Shown here: positions 9,216 to 19,195 of the stretch, in pieces
Layout of the letters: every line of letters starts with the position of its first letter
Position numbering within the stretch: the stretch's first letter is position 1
DNA from: Paraglaciecola algarum
GTDB taxonomy: Bacteria > Pseudomonadota > Gammaproteobacteria > Enterobacterales > Alteromonadaceae
Length of the DNA: 64,000 nt
NCBI RefSeq assembly: GCF_021532655.1
Contig: NZ_JAKGAS010000012.1
Coordinates: forward strand, 45,310 to 109,309
Reading direction: 5' to 3'
Position numbers and translations under genes: made by a program
Notes under the pieces: model-generated
Databases searched by the model: none
Seen by the model: only the letters and a program-made list of their open reading frames with translations
What the model was told of the DNA's origin: nothing

Positions 9216-11387
9216 ATGTATAAAATGAATGGTAGAAAAATTAACGGACTATTATCCGTCATTATCGCTTTTACCTTTTTCACTCCCTCACTAAACGCTC
9301 AAGAAACGCTTTACAACTCAAGCCATTCAGCTGCCAGAAACTGGAATGAAGCTTTATTGTTTGCTATTCGTCATGATTTTGCTCGCCCCACTGTGCATGC
9401 TAGAAACCTTTATCATTCTTCGGCTTTAATGTACGACCTTTGGTCTATTTTTGATGATGTCGCAGCCCCTGTTTTCTTGGGAAAGAATACTGAATTGGAT
9501 GCATGTGCTTTTAATACTGCAGATAAACAGCAACTGTTAGATAATGAAATAGATAAACCTAAAGCGGTTGAAACTGCTATTAGTTATGGCATGTATCGGT
9601 TGTTAACCCACAGGTTCGCAAACTCCCCAGGAGCTGTACAAAGCCAAACTGAATTTGTTGAGATGGCTAATTTTTATGGAGTAGATAGAAACAATCAGTC
9701 TGTTGATTTTACCAGCGGTGCAGCTAGCGCCTTAGGTAATTATGTGGCTAATTGTTTGATTGAATATGGTAAACAGGATGGGGCAAATGAAGCAAACGAC
9801 TATGCTAATACTGTGTATCAGCCAAAGAATTTTCCATTAGATCCAAGCCAACCGGGTAACCTGATGTTGGCTGATACTAATAGGTGGCAACCTCTTAAAT
9901 TAGATGTGTTTATCGATCAAGCGGGTAATGAAACCGACACTCCACCTTTTTTAGGTGCCGAATGGGGCCAAGTTAAACCATTTGCCTTAATGGATGAAGA
10001 TCTCGACATTTTGCAACGAGATGGTGTCGATTTTTGGGTTTATCATGATCCCGGTGCACCAGCGTATTTGGATCAACAAGGAACGACTAGTGCCGAATAT
10101 CAATGGGGCCATGCCTTAGTGGCTATATGGTCTTCTCATTTAGATCACACCGATGGTGTGACTATTGATATATCACCTAATTCAATCGGCAACACCACAG
10201 AGCTACCGCAAAGTATTGCAGGATTGCGAGAGTTTTATTCAACTAATGACGGCGGTTCCACTGATGCGGGACACTCTGTTAATCCAGCTACTAACGCACC
10301 TTACGAAACCCAATTGGTACCAAGGGGGGATTATACCCGAGTATTAGCCGAGTTCTGGGCTGATGGTCCTGATTCTGAAACGCCACCTGGCCATTGGTTT
10401 ACTATTTTAAATGACTTGGTGTCGGATCATGCTGATTTCTCTAAACAGTATAAAGGAGCAGGTGAGCCACTTAGTGATCTTGAGTGGGATATCAAAGCGT
10501 ATTTGACTTTAGGTGGTGCGGTGCATGACTCGGCAATTAGTGCTTGGGGTATCAAAGGTTGGTATGACTATATCCGTCCTATTTCGGCGATTCGACATAT
10601 GGCGCAGTGGGGACAAAGTTCAAATCCTGAACTTGCTAATTATCATGAAAATGGCTTGCCATTGGTTGACGGATTTATTGAACTTGTTACCACGAATGAT
10701 CCTTTGGCCGGTGATACCGCTCAACACGTGGGTAAAGTGAAATTATTAGCCTGGAAAGGGCCATCGGCAATTATTGACCCACAGACGGATACAGCTGGGG
10801 TGGATTGGATCTTGGCTGAAAACTGGTGGCCTTATCAACGACCTAGTTTTGTCACTCCTCCTTTTGCAGGGTATGTCTCGGGTCACTCAACCTTCTCAAG
10901 AGCCGCTGCCGAAGTGTTAACGCTACTCACGGGGAACGAATTTTTTCCAGGGGGCATGGGCGAGTTTGTGGCTAAGAAAAACGAATTTTTAGTGTTTGAA
11001 CAAGGCCCAAGTACAGATATTAAATTGCAATGGGCCACCTATACAGATGCGTCTGATCAAACTAGCCTGTCCAGAATCTGGGGAGGAATTCATCCCCCAG
11101 TAGATGATGTGGCGGGACGCAGAGTAGGTATAAAAGTTGGCCAAGCAGCCTTTGCCTTAGCTGAGCAATACTTTACTGGAGAGATACAGTCACTTGCTGA
11201 TCCAGTTGTGGTTGAGCCTCCGCCAGTTGTTACGCCTCCTGTTGTTACGCCTCCTGTTGTCACGCCACCTGGAGGGGCAGATTCAAGTGGGGGCGGATCA
11301 TTACTTTGGTTAATAGCTATATTATTCGGGGCTTTGAGTTATCGTTGTTATGCTCGCACCGGCTCTAACATTCAGTGCTATGGATAA
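9216..11387 (+). CDS. Vanadium-haloperoxidase-like PAP2-superfamily enzyme with GlyGly-CTERM
   Basis: A 723-residue exported protein. The signal peptide ends near residue 29 (SLNAQ). The three PAP2/vanadium-haloperoxidase signatures are present in order: KGWYDYIRP near 447, VSGHSTFS near 552 and SRIWGGIHPP near 618. They supply the Lys, Arg, Ser, His and Arg/His residues that bind vanadate or phosphate. The C-terminus has a Pro/Val repeat linker, a GGG-SLLW hydrophobic segment from about 690 and basic residues, which is the GlyGly-CTERM signal recognised by rhombosortase, so surface display is expected. Whether it oxidises halides or is a phosphatase cannot be read from the sequence. Its stop codon abuts the stop of the convergent rhlE. 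Confidence 0.82.
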   Translation: MYKMNGRKINGLLSVIIAFTFFTPSLNAQETLYNSSHSAARNWNEALLFAIRHDFARPTVHARNLYHSSALMYDLWSIFDDVAAPVFLGKNTELDACAFNTADKQQLLDNEIDKPKAVETAISYGMYRLLTHRFANSPGAVQSQTEFVEMANFYGVDRNNQSVDFTSGAASALGNYVANCLIEYGKQDGANEANDYANTVYQPKNFPLDPSQPGNLMLADTNRWQPLKLDVFIDQAGNETDTPPFLGAEWGQVKPFALMDEDLDILQRDGVDFWVYHDPGAPAYLDQQGTTSAEYQWGHALVAIWSSHLDHTDGVTIDISPNSIGNTTELPQSIAGLREFYSTNDGGSTDAGHSVNPATNAPYETQLVPRGDYTRVLAEFWADGPDSETPPGHWFTILNDLVSDHADFSKQYKGAGEPLSDLEWDIKAYLTLGGAVHDSAISAWGIKGWYDYIRPISAIRHMAQWGQSSNPELANYHENGLPLVDGFIELVTTNDPLAGDTAQHVGKVKLLAWKGPSAIIDPQTDTAGVDWILAENWWPYQRPSFVTPPFAGYVSGHSTFSRAAAEVLTLLTGNEFFPGGMGEFVAKKNEFLVFEQGPSTDIKLQWATYTDASDQTSLSRIWGGIHPPVDDVAGRRVGIKVGQAAFALAEQYFTGEIQSLADPVVVEPPPVVTPPVVTPPVVTPPGGADSSGGGSLLWLIAILFGALSYRCYARTGSNIQCYG

Positions 11388-12704
11388 TTAGCGCCAATCT
11401 TTGGCGTTTCGTGAAGACCTACTACCTCGCCCATTGTGTTTGCCTTTGGGCGCAGGGTCGGCTTCAAAATTACCGTATAGTTCGTCATCTTGTGACCTTG
11501 CCGGTTTTTTATTATTTGAATTTTTGAGTGTCTTATTACTGGCTTTTTTTATGGGGGGAGGCTTCTTGTTAATCGTTATAGGAGCAAAACCTTGAATGAC
11601 TTCTTGGTTTAACTTACGTCCTATTAGCCGTTCAATTGCATCGAGCTGTTTGGTTTCGTCTGCACTAAATAACGAAAGGGCTAATCCTGAACTACCTGCC
11701 CGTCCAGTGCGTCCAATACGATGTACGTAATCTTCTGGGACATAGGGCATGTCAAAGTTTATTACACAAGGTAGTTGGCTAATATCAATGCCTCTGGCGG
11801 CGATATCAGTAGCGACTAAAACACTTATTTCACCCGATTTAAATCCCTCTAAGACTAGTGTGCGAGCATGTTGAGTTCGGTTTGCATGAATTGATTCAGC
11901 GTTAATACCCGTATTATTTAGCTGTGCAGCCAAACTATCAGCCCCTTTTTTAGTACGGCTAAACACTAGTACTTGAGGCCATTTATGCTTTGTAATTAAG
12001 AACGTTAATAATTCGCTCTTGCGGGTTTTGTCGACAGGGTGGAGTGTTTGTTTAATTGTATCTAAAGTGCTATTGGCAGTGCTAGCTTCGATTAATACCG
12101 GATGGTTTAACATGCTCTTGGCTAAAGATTTGATGTCTTTTGAAAATGTGGCAGAGAACAACAAACTTTGGCGTGTGTTTGGCAATAGAGTTTGGATACG
12201 ATTTATCTCGTTACTAAAACCTAGATCTAACATGCGATCAGCTTCGTCTAACACCAGAATTTCTAACTGTTCAAAATGAATGGCTTGTTGGTTATACAAG
12301 TCAAGTAATCGGCCTGGAGTGGCAACCAGTATATCTAAACCACTTTGCAATTGTGCTATTTGAGGTTCAATTCTAACGCCACCAAAAACCACCCCATAGC
12401 GCAGATTTATATGCTGGCTATAGGTTGCGACACTCTTGGCTACTTGTGCAGCAAGTTCGCGAGTGGGTGTGATAATTAATGCCCGAGTATGTTTGGGTTT
12501 TGGCTTCGATTGGCTTAATAACTGAATTATTGGAAGGCAAAAGCTAGCAGTTTTGCCTGTGCCAGTATGTGCAGCGGCCATAACATCACGCTTGTTAAGT
12601 ATGGCGGGAATCGATTTCATTTGTATCTGGGTAGGTATTTTATAACCTTGCTGTGTAACGGTTTTTATTAACTCATTATTTAGACCTAAACCGCTAAATG
12701 ACAT
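11388..12704 (-). CDS. rhlE: DEAD-box RNA helicase, RhlE type
   Basis: ATP-dependent RNA unwinding in ribosome assembly or RNA turnover. All motifs are visible: Q motif (GYKIPTQIQ), AHTGTGKT, PTRELA, GG, TPGR, DEAD, SAT, ARGID and HRIGRTGRAG. A short Lys/Asn/Arg-rich tail of about 70 residues follows the helicase core, as in RhlE proteins. An AGGA ribosome site lies 10 bases before the ATG. The gene converges with the haloperoxidase-like gene with no base between the two stop codons. Confidence 0.92.
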   Translation of the reverse strand: MSFSGLGLNNELIKTVTQQGYKIPTQIQMKSIPAILNKRDVMAAAHTGTGKTASFCLPIIQLLSQSKPKPKHTRALIITPTRELAAQVAKSVATYSQHINLRYGVVFGGVRIEPQIAQLQSGLDILVATPGRLLDLYNQQAIHFEQLEILVLDEADRMLDLGFSNEINRIQTLLPNTRQSLLFSATFSKDIKSLAKSMLNHPVLIEASTANSTLDTIKQTLHPVDKTRKSELLTFLITKHKWPQVLVFSRTKKGADSLAAQLNNTGINAESIHANRTQHARTLVLEGFKSGEISVLVATDIAARGIDISQLPCVINFDMPYVPEDYVHRIGRTGRAGSSGLALSLFSADETKQLDAIERLIGRKLNQEVIQGFAPITINKKPPPIKKASNKTLKNSNNKKPARSQDDELYGNFEADPAPKGKHNGRGSRSSRNAKDWR

Positions 12705-12797
12705 AAAACTAAATTCCTGTGTAACAAGGTTGTGGATGTTGCTAACTTAGGGCGGCATAGTAAGGCACATCCAATACTTTTACAAAAAGCGATTTTA

Positions 12798-14498
12798 TCA
12801 GTCATCTCTAGTGATGGTAATAAATTGGTTGATGTTTAAGTCTGTTAATTCACTTTGTTTTCCATCGGGCCAAATGATTTTAACTTGGGTTAACTTTGTT
12901 GCTTGGCCTAGGCCAAAGTGAGCTTCCACAGGGTTTTGTGAAACATAATTATTACTGGTTCTCAATTCGCGCATTTGTTCAGTGTTATTGGCAGTAATAA
13001 TTATTCGCGCGCCTAGGGCTTGAGTATTTTTAGATTTTTCGCGAAGTTTTATATTGACAAAGTTATTGATACTGCCGGAATTACAAAACAGTTTTGGTGG
13101 CTGATTATAATTGGCCACGTACAAATCCAAGTCTCCATCTTTATCATAATCAAAACACACTAGCCCACGTCCCATATCGTTATCGATAATGCCAGCCTGC
13201 TCAGATGATTCGGTAAAGGTACCGTCACCATTTGACATAAACAAACGAGAAGGGTCTTCTAAAAAGCGTTCATCAATATTTTCACCTTGCATACCGTTTA
13301 CATGAAAAATATCTAAATTAGTGTCATTGTCAAAGTCAGCAAAACAAGCTCCCCATCCCCAATAACCGTCCCGAACACCAGCTTCATCGGTTTTGTCAAT
13401 GAAAGTACCATCCCCTTGATTTTGGTATAACCGGTTACCTGGGGTTAGTGACCCAAAGTGAGTGACTCCGTCTTTAAATGTGATGGCAGAGACAAACCAA
13501 TCAATGTCGCCATCATTGTCGTAATCACCAATTGCCGAGCCCATGCCAGCATTATCGCTAATGATTTCTCTATCAGTTGTATCAGAGAAGGTTCCGTCTT
13601 TATTGTTAATAAAAATTCTGGTGCGATGGTTATCAGACACCAACAACAAGTCTTGCCAGCCATCGTTGTTAATGTCAGCAAAGTTGGGAGTGAATGATTT
13701 GTCGCGGGTGCCAAATTGTTGCATGACCTCTGTGATCCCGACCTCAGTGCTTACATCGGTAAAGGTATTATCTCCATTGTTGCGCCAAAAATATGGGTAG
13801 TGTTCTTCTGATACTGAGCTCCAATGGGTAATAACTAAATCCAAATCATCATCTTTATCATAATCGCCCCATGTAGCCCCAAAATTGTTACCTGGTAAGA
13901 CTAAACCTGAACTTTGAGTAATATCTAAAAACTTGTCGTTGGCTCTGCTTAAAAACAATTTTGGTGCCGAACCACCCACACTGCCAACAAACAAATCTAA
14001 ACGTCCATCACCATCTAAATCACCAAATGCAGGACCACTTCCGCGAAATAATTGATTCACCTCTGCAAATTCGGCCACATCAGAAAATGTACCGTCAGCC
14101 ATGTTTTTTAATAACAAGTTGGGCTGACCATCGCCACCCACCGCGTATAAATCAACCCAACCATCATTATCAAAATCACCAGCGGCAATACCGCCAGACA
14201 TCTCTAAAATCCCGTCACCATTGGGCATGGAGTGGCTATAATTTATTCCTGCAAGTGATGTGATATCCACAAAATTGAGCTCTGCTGGGGCGTTATTTGC
14301 TGAGTGGCATTGGTGAGACGTATTGTCATTAGGATCAACTGACTCGACTAATACGGCTACACCAGTTCTTGTCGCAGGAGGAGTAACGGCTGGGGGAGAT
14401 GTAGGCTGTACAGGCGAGCTGCTAGAGCCTCCTCCACAGCTTACTAATGAAAATAAAACCAATGGTGAAATAAGATAGGGAAGTAAATTTGTATTCAT
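12798..14498 (-). CDS. CRTAC1-type lipoprotein: FG-GAP/VCBS repeats plus ASPIC/UnbV domain
   Basis: A 566-residue surface or periplasmic lipoprotein. The signal peptide ends in the lipobox LVSC (Cys21) and is followed by a Gly/Ser/Pro linker. Repeated Asp-rich calcium-binding loops of the FG-GAP type (DFDNDGWVDLY, DLDGDGRLDLF, DYDNDGDIDWF, DYDKDGDLDLYV) predict a beta-propeller. The C-terminal 90 residues (ALGARI...IIWPDGKQSEL) match the ASPIC/UnbV domain. No enzymatic role is known for the family; binding of carbohydrate or protein is likely. It starts 8 bases after the stop of the halogenase-like gene and is probably co-transcribed with it. Confidence 0.85.
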   Translation of the reverse strand: MNTNLLPYLISPLVLFSLVSCGGGSSSSPVQPTSPPAVTPPATRTGVAVLVESVDPNDNTSHQCHSANNAPAELNFVDITSLAGINYSHSMPNGDGILEMSGGIAAGDFDNDGWVDLYAVGGDGQPNLLLKNMADGTFSDVAEFAEVNQLFRGSGPAFGDLDGDGRLDLFVGSVGGSAPKLFLSRANDKFLDITQSSGLVLPGNNFGATWGDYDKDDDLDLVITHWSSVSEEHYPYFWRNNGDNTFTDVSTEVGITEVMQQFGTRDKSFTPNFADINNDGWQDLLLVSDNHRTRIFINNKDGTFSDTTDREIISDNAGMGSAIGDYDNDGDIDWFVSAITFKDGVTHFGSLTPGNRLYQNQGDGTFIDKTDEAGVRDGYWGWGACFADFDNDTNLDIFHVNGMQGENIDERFLEDPSRLFMSNGDGTFTESSEQAGIIDNDMGRGLVCFDYDKDGDLDLYVANYNQPPKLFCNSGSINNFVNIKLREKSKNTQALGARIIITANNTEQMRELRTSNNYVSQNPVEAHFGLGQATKLTQVKIIWPDGKQSELTDLNINQFITITRDD

Positions 14499-14506
14499 AA
14501 TGTGTA

Positions 14507-16033
14507 CTACAGGTGATTCTCTAGATAATGTTTATGGTCTTTAAAATTGAGTCCACACTTTTGAATAAAATCATCGATATATTCAAGATCATATTTATGT
14601 GCGGGATCAGTTTGCCCAACTTGCGTTAATTTTTCAGGAAATACCCCATATCCAGCTAACAGGCATTGCCATGAAAAAGGCGGGTAATAGCTAGGTAAGC
14701 TGTTTTTGCCATTTGCGGCAAAGGTTTGATTTAAATCTTCGCCAGCCATCCAAGCGTTCACAATCTTTTTTAATGTGTTAGATATATTTGGGTTTTCTGA
14801 ATTGGCTCGCCAATAGTCAGTGTCATCTCGTGAACTTAAACGGTAATGGGCCACAATATAGTCGCGAATGCCTTCAAAACGATTATTAAGGTTTAGATTA
14901 AATGTGTCTTGGGGTTTTGTTGAAAAGCTTGCAGGCTCAAAAGCTTGTATGAAGCCTTCTATGGTTTCTTGCACAAAGTGCAGTGCCGTGGCTTCTAATG
15001 GCTCGATAAATCCTTGAGATAAACCCACAGCTAAACAGTTTCGATACCAATGTTTTTCTACTCGGCCCACTTTCATTTTTAGATGCCGAGCTTCCACATC
15101 AGAATCTACTAAATTGAGCTTTTGTCTAAGCTCTAACTCAGCATCGTTAGCGTTTGTATAATCTGAGCTATAAACGTAGCCGTTACCCGTTCTATTGGTT
15201 AATGGAATGTCCCAAGCCCAGCCATGTTTTAAGGTAGTTGAAATAGTTTGGGAATTTATAGATTCGCCTGTAGAGGAAGCTATTGTTACTGCGTTGTCAT
15301 TAAACAAATTATCTTTATAGCTATGAAAGGGCACTGCTAAGTGTTTTTGGATTAATTCGCCATTAAAGCCAGAACAATCCACAAAAAAGTCTGCTGAAAG
15401 TTGTTGGCCATTATCAAGTTGCAAAAACGCCAAATCACCGTTGGCATGTTTGCCAACATCTAGCACTTTTGCTTGAATATGGTTAACCCCCGCCTGTACC
15501 GATTTTTTAGCTAAAAACTGACCTAATAACCCAGAGTCAAAGTGATATCCGTAACCTATTGGAAAAGGGAAGTTTTCGTTTGGAATAGGGGATTTATGGT
15601 GTTTGGCTAAATATGCAGATAGATAGAATCGGTCAGGGTGGCTATCTACCGAAATACCTTTTCTACGAAACATGCTGTTATAAAAAAAGGCTGGGGCTGA
15701 AAACGCATCGATTCGAGAGGCAAAGGGATGGAAGTAACTATTAAATCCTGGACGAGATGACCAACCTTTAAAAGTAATGCCATTTTTGTAAGTGGCATTA
15801 CAAGCTGGCATCCATTCACTTTCTTCAATACCAATTTGCTCAAAAAATGTTTTCAGCTGCGGCGTAGAGCCTTCACCTACGCCAATAATACCAATGGCAG
15901 GGGATTCTACTAAGGTGATATTTACCGCCTTATCTTTCCACTTAGCCATCATCAGGCTTGCGCTCATCCAACCCGCTGTGCCACCACCTAGTATGACTAT
16001 ATGTTTGTGTGTTGAGGAAAGATCTGCATTCAT
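14507..16033 (-). CDS. Flavin-dependent tryptophan-halogenase-family protein
   Basis: A 508-residue FAD-binding protein of the tryptophan halogenase family (PF04820 type). The nucleotide-binding GGGTAGW is at residues 16-22, GVGEGSTPQL follows, and ATYKNGITFKGW contains the Lys that positions hypohalous acid in true halogenases. GWAWDIPL near residue 270 is the WxWxIP signature that separates halogenases from monooxygenases. Genes of this family often sit beside TonB receptors in carbohydrate loci of marine Proteobacteria, as here, and their substrate is unknown. There is no signal peptide, so it should be cytoplasmic. A flavin reductase partner is not in the window. Confidence 0.87.
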   Translation of the reverse strand: MNADLSSTHKHIVILGGGTAGWMSASLMMAKWKDKAVNITLVESPAIGIIGVGEGSTPQLKTFFEQIGIEESEWMPACNATYKNGITFKGWSSRPGFNSYFHPFASRIDAFSAPAFFYNSMFRRKGISVDSHPDRFYLSAYLAKHHKSPIPNENFPFPIGYGYHFDSGLLGQFLAKKSVQAGVNHIQAKVLDVGKHANGDLAFLQLDNGQQLSADFFVDCSGFNGELIQKHLAVPFHSYKDNLFNDNAVTIASSTGESINSQTISTTLKHGWAWDIPLTNRTGNGYVYSSDYTNANDAELELRQKLNLVDSDVEARHLKMKVGRVEKHWYRNCLAVGLSQGFIEPLEATALHFVQETIEGFIQAFEPASFSTKPQDTFNLNLNNRFEGIRDYIVAHYRLSSRDDTDYWRANSENPNISNTLKKIVNAWMAGEDLNQTFAANGKNSLPSYYPPFSWQCLLAGYGVFPEKLTQVGQTDPAHKYDLEYIDDFIQKCGLNFKDHKHYLENHL

Positions 16034-16152
16034 AATTTTATTAATAATGATTATTAGCCTAAATTTTCGGAGATTTAATATTCATCTATTGTTTAAATTA
16101 AAAGTGATTATTGGTTAGAAAACAATACGTGAATAATAAAACAGCTAAAGGA

Positions 16153-16180
16153 AAAAGAGCCACGTTAGCGTGGCTCTTTT
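16153..16180. terminator. Bidirectional hairpin terminator after the TonB receptor
   Basis: AAAAGAGCCACG, a 4-base loop TTAG and CGTGGCTCTTTT form a perfect 12-bp stem with A/T runs on both sides. On the minus strand it follows the 998-residue receptor, so the halogenase-like gene may need its own promoter or read-through. Confidence 0.88.
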
Positions 16181-16198
16181 ATTATTTATCGTCAGACT

Positions 16199-19195
16199 TT
16201 ATAAGTTGTAGTTAATACCAAAGTAAATAGTACGCCCAAAGTATTGGATCGTACCGGTACGATTGGTTTGGCCAAAGTAAGACACGTTTGGTTCGTCGGT
16301 TAAGTTATCAACTGACATAACAGCCTGTAGGTTATCGTTATAGTTATACGACATCTGGGCTGAGATAATGGTTTCTTCATTAAAGTAAGCAGATTGGCTA
16401 CTACCAATGGCAATTTGCTGGCTCAAATATGGTCCACGATGACGGGCACTAATACGCGCATTTAACTTTTCATCATAATCATAGAAAAGTGTGGCACTAA
16501 ATACCCGATTAGATAAACCTTCAAGAGGAGCATCTTGGCCAGTTTCACCTGGTACAGCTGATAATTGGGTAATTTCACTGTCAGTGTATGACCAGTTAAC
16601 ATTGGCACCTAACCCAGACCATGCACCTGGTAAAAAGGTGAAGGTCTGTGTGTAAGCCACTTCAATCCCGCGCATGTAGCCACCTTCGCCATTGTTTTCA
16701 GCGTGAGTGTAATCACCGTCTTGGAATTGAATTGGTACACCGTTGGTATCAAATAACTGCGGAATATCGATACCTATTTGTGCTAAATCAAAATCTCTTT
16801 CAGTGATAGAGCTAACAAAGTTAGTAATATCTTTGTTCCACAGTGCTACCGTAATTGCACCGTCTGTATCAGTGAAATAATGCTCGTATGATAAATCAAT
16901 TTGATTAGCATAAAACGGACGCAAAAACGGGCTAGTATCACTATTATAATCTAAGAATAATCCACCTTCACGCTCATTCACACTCACACCACCAGTAAGT
17001 GCTAAATCATTCATATCAGGTCGCGATAGAACTTTTGCTGCGGAAAACCTGAATAAGTCGCTTTGAGTAACTTCAAAAGTTAAGTTTAATGAAGGTAGAT
17101 AGTCAGTGTAAGTGACACCATCAGTACCACGCACATAACCGTCATAAACTAGGCCGTTATCATCAGCGATAGGTTCACCATTACCTGGGCCTACATCTAA
17201 CAATCCGGTACTTGATTGTTCTGTTTCAACCGCACGAACACCAAAATTACCACGTACTGGAATATTACCCACTTCAGCATCGATATTGGCTTGAATGTAG
17301 GCTGCAGTGACATTTTCCTCAATTACGTTATTTTGAGTTAACGTCCAGGCATTATTCCAATCTGTTTTAGGCGTTTTATCTACATTAGGGATCCAACTAT
17401 CTAAAATCTGATTCACATCCAACGCCAAATACTGTGGCATGTTGCCAAAGTCGCCACCTAAGGTAGAAGTGGTGACTTCTCCACTAGATAACTGATAAGG
17501 TTGAAAACGTTCTGCTTCAATAATGTTACCATCGTCATCTTGTCCGTAAGTTATGTATTGACCGCTACGTGATGTTTGATCAGAAACACCATATACAAAA
17601 CGGCCACGCTCTAATGAATACTCTCGTTTAGATGAACGTATTCCACCTTCAATTGAACTAATAAACTCATTATCAAGGGCATATTTAAAGTCAATTTTGA
17701 CTGCATCGGACGAATTAGATTCAATACGTGGATAAGCTTCAGCGGCGACAACCATCATATGGTTAATGTCAGTGAAATCTCGGTTGATGCTAACGGTTGG
17801 TGACTCAAGGCCATTTAGTTGGTATTGCACCACTAAATTATCGTCAATAATTGGCGTGTCTAAACTTGCATCTTCAAAGTAGGCTAAACGCATAACTCTG
17901 TCTTTACTGTCTTCGTCACCTTCAGAATGGGCGATATCAACAACAACTGTTAATTCGTCATTCACGTCCCATTCGCCTTTTAAGCCCCAAGAAGATACTG
18001 AACTTTCTGTGGTAGCATCATCTGCTTGAGTTTGTACCCGAATTCCACCACGTTGTGAGGTTAGGGCTGGTGGAGCATCAACCATGTTGTTTGGGTCACG
18101 AGAAAAAGTACCACCAATTAGGGTATCTCCAGCCAATATAGGATTAGTTAATACTCCTGCGTTAGGGGCTAAACCTAGATTGGCTAAACGTACACTACTT
18201 AAACCGTCAATACGTAAACCACGGTCAAATTTTTCTGAATCAAATTCTGAATGAAAACCATCAAATTGGAAACGTAAGTCGTCACGAGGAGCCCAGTTTA
18301 AAGCCACAACTAATGCTTCACGGCTATCTTCACCACCACGGTCGTGGAGTTCAAAGCCATCTGAGGCAAATAATTGTTTAGGTAATCCATCGTAAATACC
18401 GCCGTATTCGGCAGAATAAGAATTGTCGATGGGGGTCGCTCGATCGGGATCTTGATTGTATTCGTCGAATTGCAAGCTAATAAATTGGTTAGCAATTGTC
18501 GGCTGTTCCATCAAGGCAACACCAACCGAAACACCTACAGTGTCATCCATAAATTTGGCTTGATAAGAGGCAGTTAACCTTTTACCTAGGGTATCGAGGT
18601 ATTCATTGTCAGCAACAGCATTATTCACATTGCCGTGGGCTGAAAAACGAAATTTTTGATCTTCGTCATTGTCTAAGGCGTTGGCCGTTTTAAGTTCTAC
18701 TGTACCCGCTACACCACCTTCGATTAATGACGCTTTTGGTGATTTGTATACTTGAGCGGCTGAAATCAATTCAGCTGGAAATTGGTCGAACTCGACTGAA
18801 CGCCCACCAGAAGAAGACACTTGCTCGCGGCCATTAAGTGTAGATAAAACAAATCCACCAGATAAGCCACGAATATTAAGTTCGCTCGATTGTCCATCTC
18901 GTCTTACAGATGTAACACCAGGTAAACGTGTTAACGCATCTGCAATGGATACGTCAGGCAAGCCACCAATGTCATCTGCCGAAATAGCATCAACTATAGT
19001 ATCTGCATAGCGTTTTGTATTTAAGGATTTTATAACACTACCTTTAAATCCCTTAACCTGAATCACTTCCATTTCGTTGTCTTGGTTCGCACTCCCATCG
19101 GCATCAACTTCTTGTGCCAAGGCAGAAACAGAATGCAAAGATAACCCAGCAGCTATTAGGCTGAGTGTCATCATGCTCGGTTTGAATTTTTTCAT
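16199..19195 (-). CDS. TonB-dependent receptor, carbohydrate-locus type
   Basis: A 998-residue outer-membrane transporter. The signal peptide ends at ALAQ (residue 28). A TonB box region (MEVIQVKGFKGSVI) leads into a plug domain (about 50-190) with DIGGLPDVSIADALTRLPGV, LNIRGLSGGFVLSTLNGRE and SPKASLIEGGVAGTVELKT, and then a large barrel ending in the aromatic C-terminal strand IYFGINYNL. This is the long receptor class common in Alteromonadales and Caulobacter polysaccharide loci. Divergent transcription from a starch-binding lipoprotein, with pullulanase beyond, suggests maltodextrin as ligand (inference). An AGGAAA ribosome site lies 8 bases before the ATG. Confidence 0.92.
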   Translation of the reverse strand: MKKFKPSMMTLSLIAAGLSLHSVSALAQEVDADGSANQDNEMEVIQVKGFKGSVIKSLNTKRYADTIVDAISADDIGGLPDVSIADALTRLPGVTSVRRDGQSSELNIRGLSGGFVLSTLNGREQVSSSGGRSVEFDQFPAELISAAQVYKSPKASLIEGGVAGTVELKTANALDNDEDQKFRFSAHGNVNNAVADNEYLDTLGKRLTASYQAKFMDDTVGVSVGVALMEQPTIANQFISLQFDEYNQDPDRATPIDNSYSAEYGGIYDGLPKQLFASDGFELHDRGGEDSREALVVALNWAPRDDLRFQFDGFHSEFDSEKFDRGLRIDGLSSVRLANLGLAPNAGVLTNPILAGDTLIGGTFSRDPNNMVDAPPALTSQRGGIRVQTQADDATTESSVSSWGLKGEWDVNDELTVVVDIAHSEGDEDSKDRVMRLAYFEDASLDTPIIDDNLVVQYQLNGLESPTVSINRDFTDINHMMVVAAEAYPRIESNSSDAVKIDFKYALDNEFISSIEGGIRSSKREYSLERGRFVYGVSDQTSRSGQYITYGQDDDGNIIEAERFQPYQLSSGEVTTSTLGGDFGNMPQYLALDVNQILDSWIPNVDKTPKTDWNNAWTLTQNNVIEENVTAAYIQANIDAEVGNIPVRGNFGVRAVETEQSSTGLLDVGPGNGEPIADDNGLVYDGYVRGTDGVTYTDYLPSLNLTFEVTQSDLFRFSAAKVLSRPDMNDLALTGGVSVNEREGGLFLDYNSDTSPFLRPFYANQIDLSYEHYFTDTDGAITVALWNKDITNFVSSITERDFDLAQIGIDIPQLFDTNGVPIQFQDGDYTHAENNGEGGYMRGIEVAYTQTFTFLPGAWSGLGANVNWSYTDSEITQLSAVPGETGQDAPLEGLSNRVFSATLFYDYDEKLNARISARHRGPYLSQQIAIGSSQSAYFNEETIISAQMSYNYNDNLQAVMSVDNLTDEPNVSYFGQTNRTGTIQYFGRTIYFGINYNL

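Noticed and set aside
13445..13800. Open frames on both strands within the CRTAC1-type gene
   Set aside because: They are shadows of a coding region with Asp-rich repeats; no ribosome sites.
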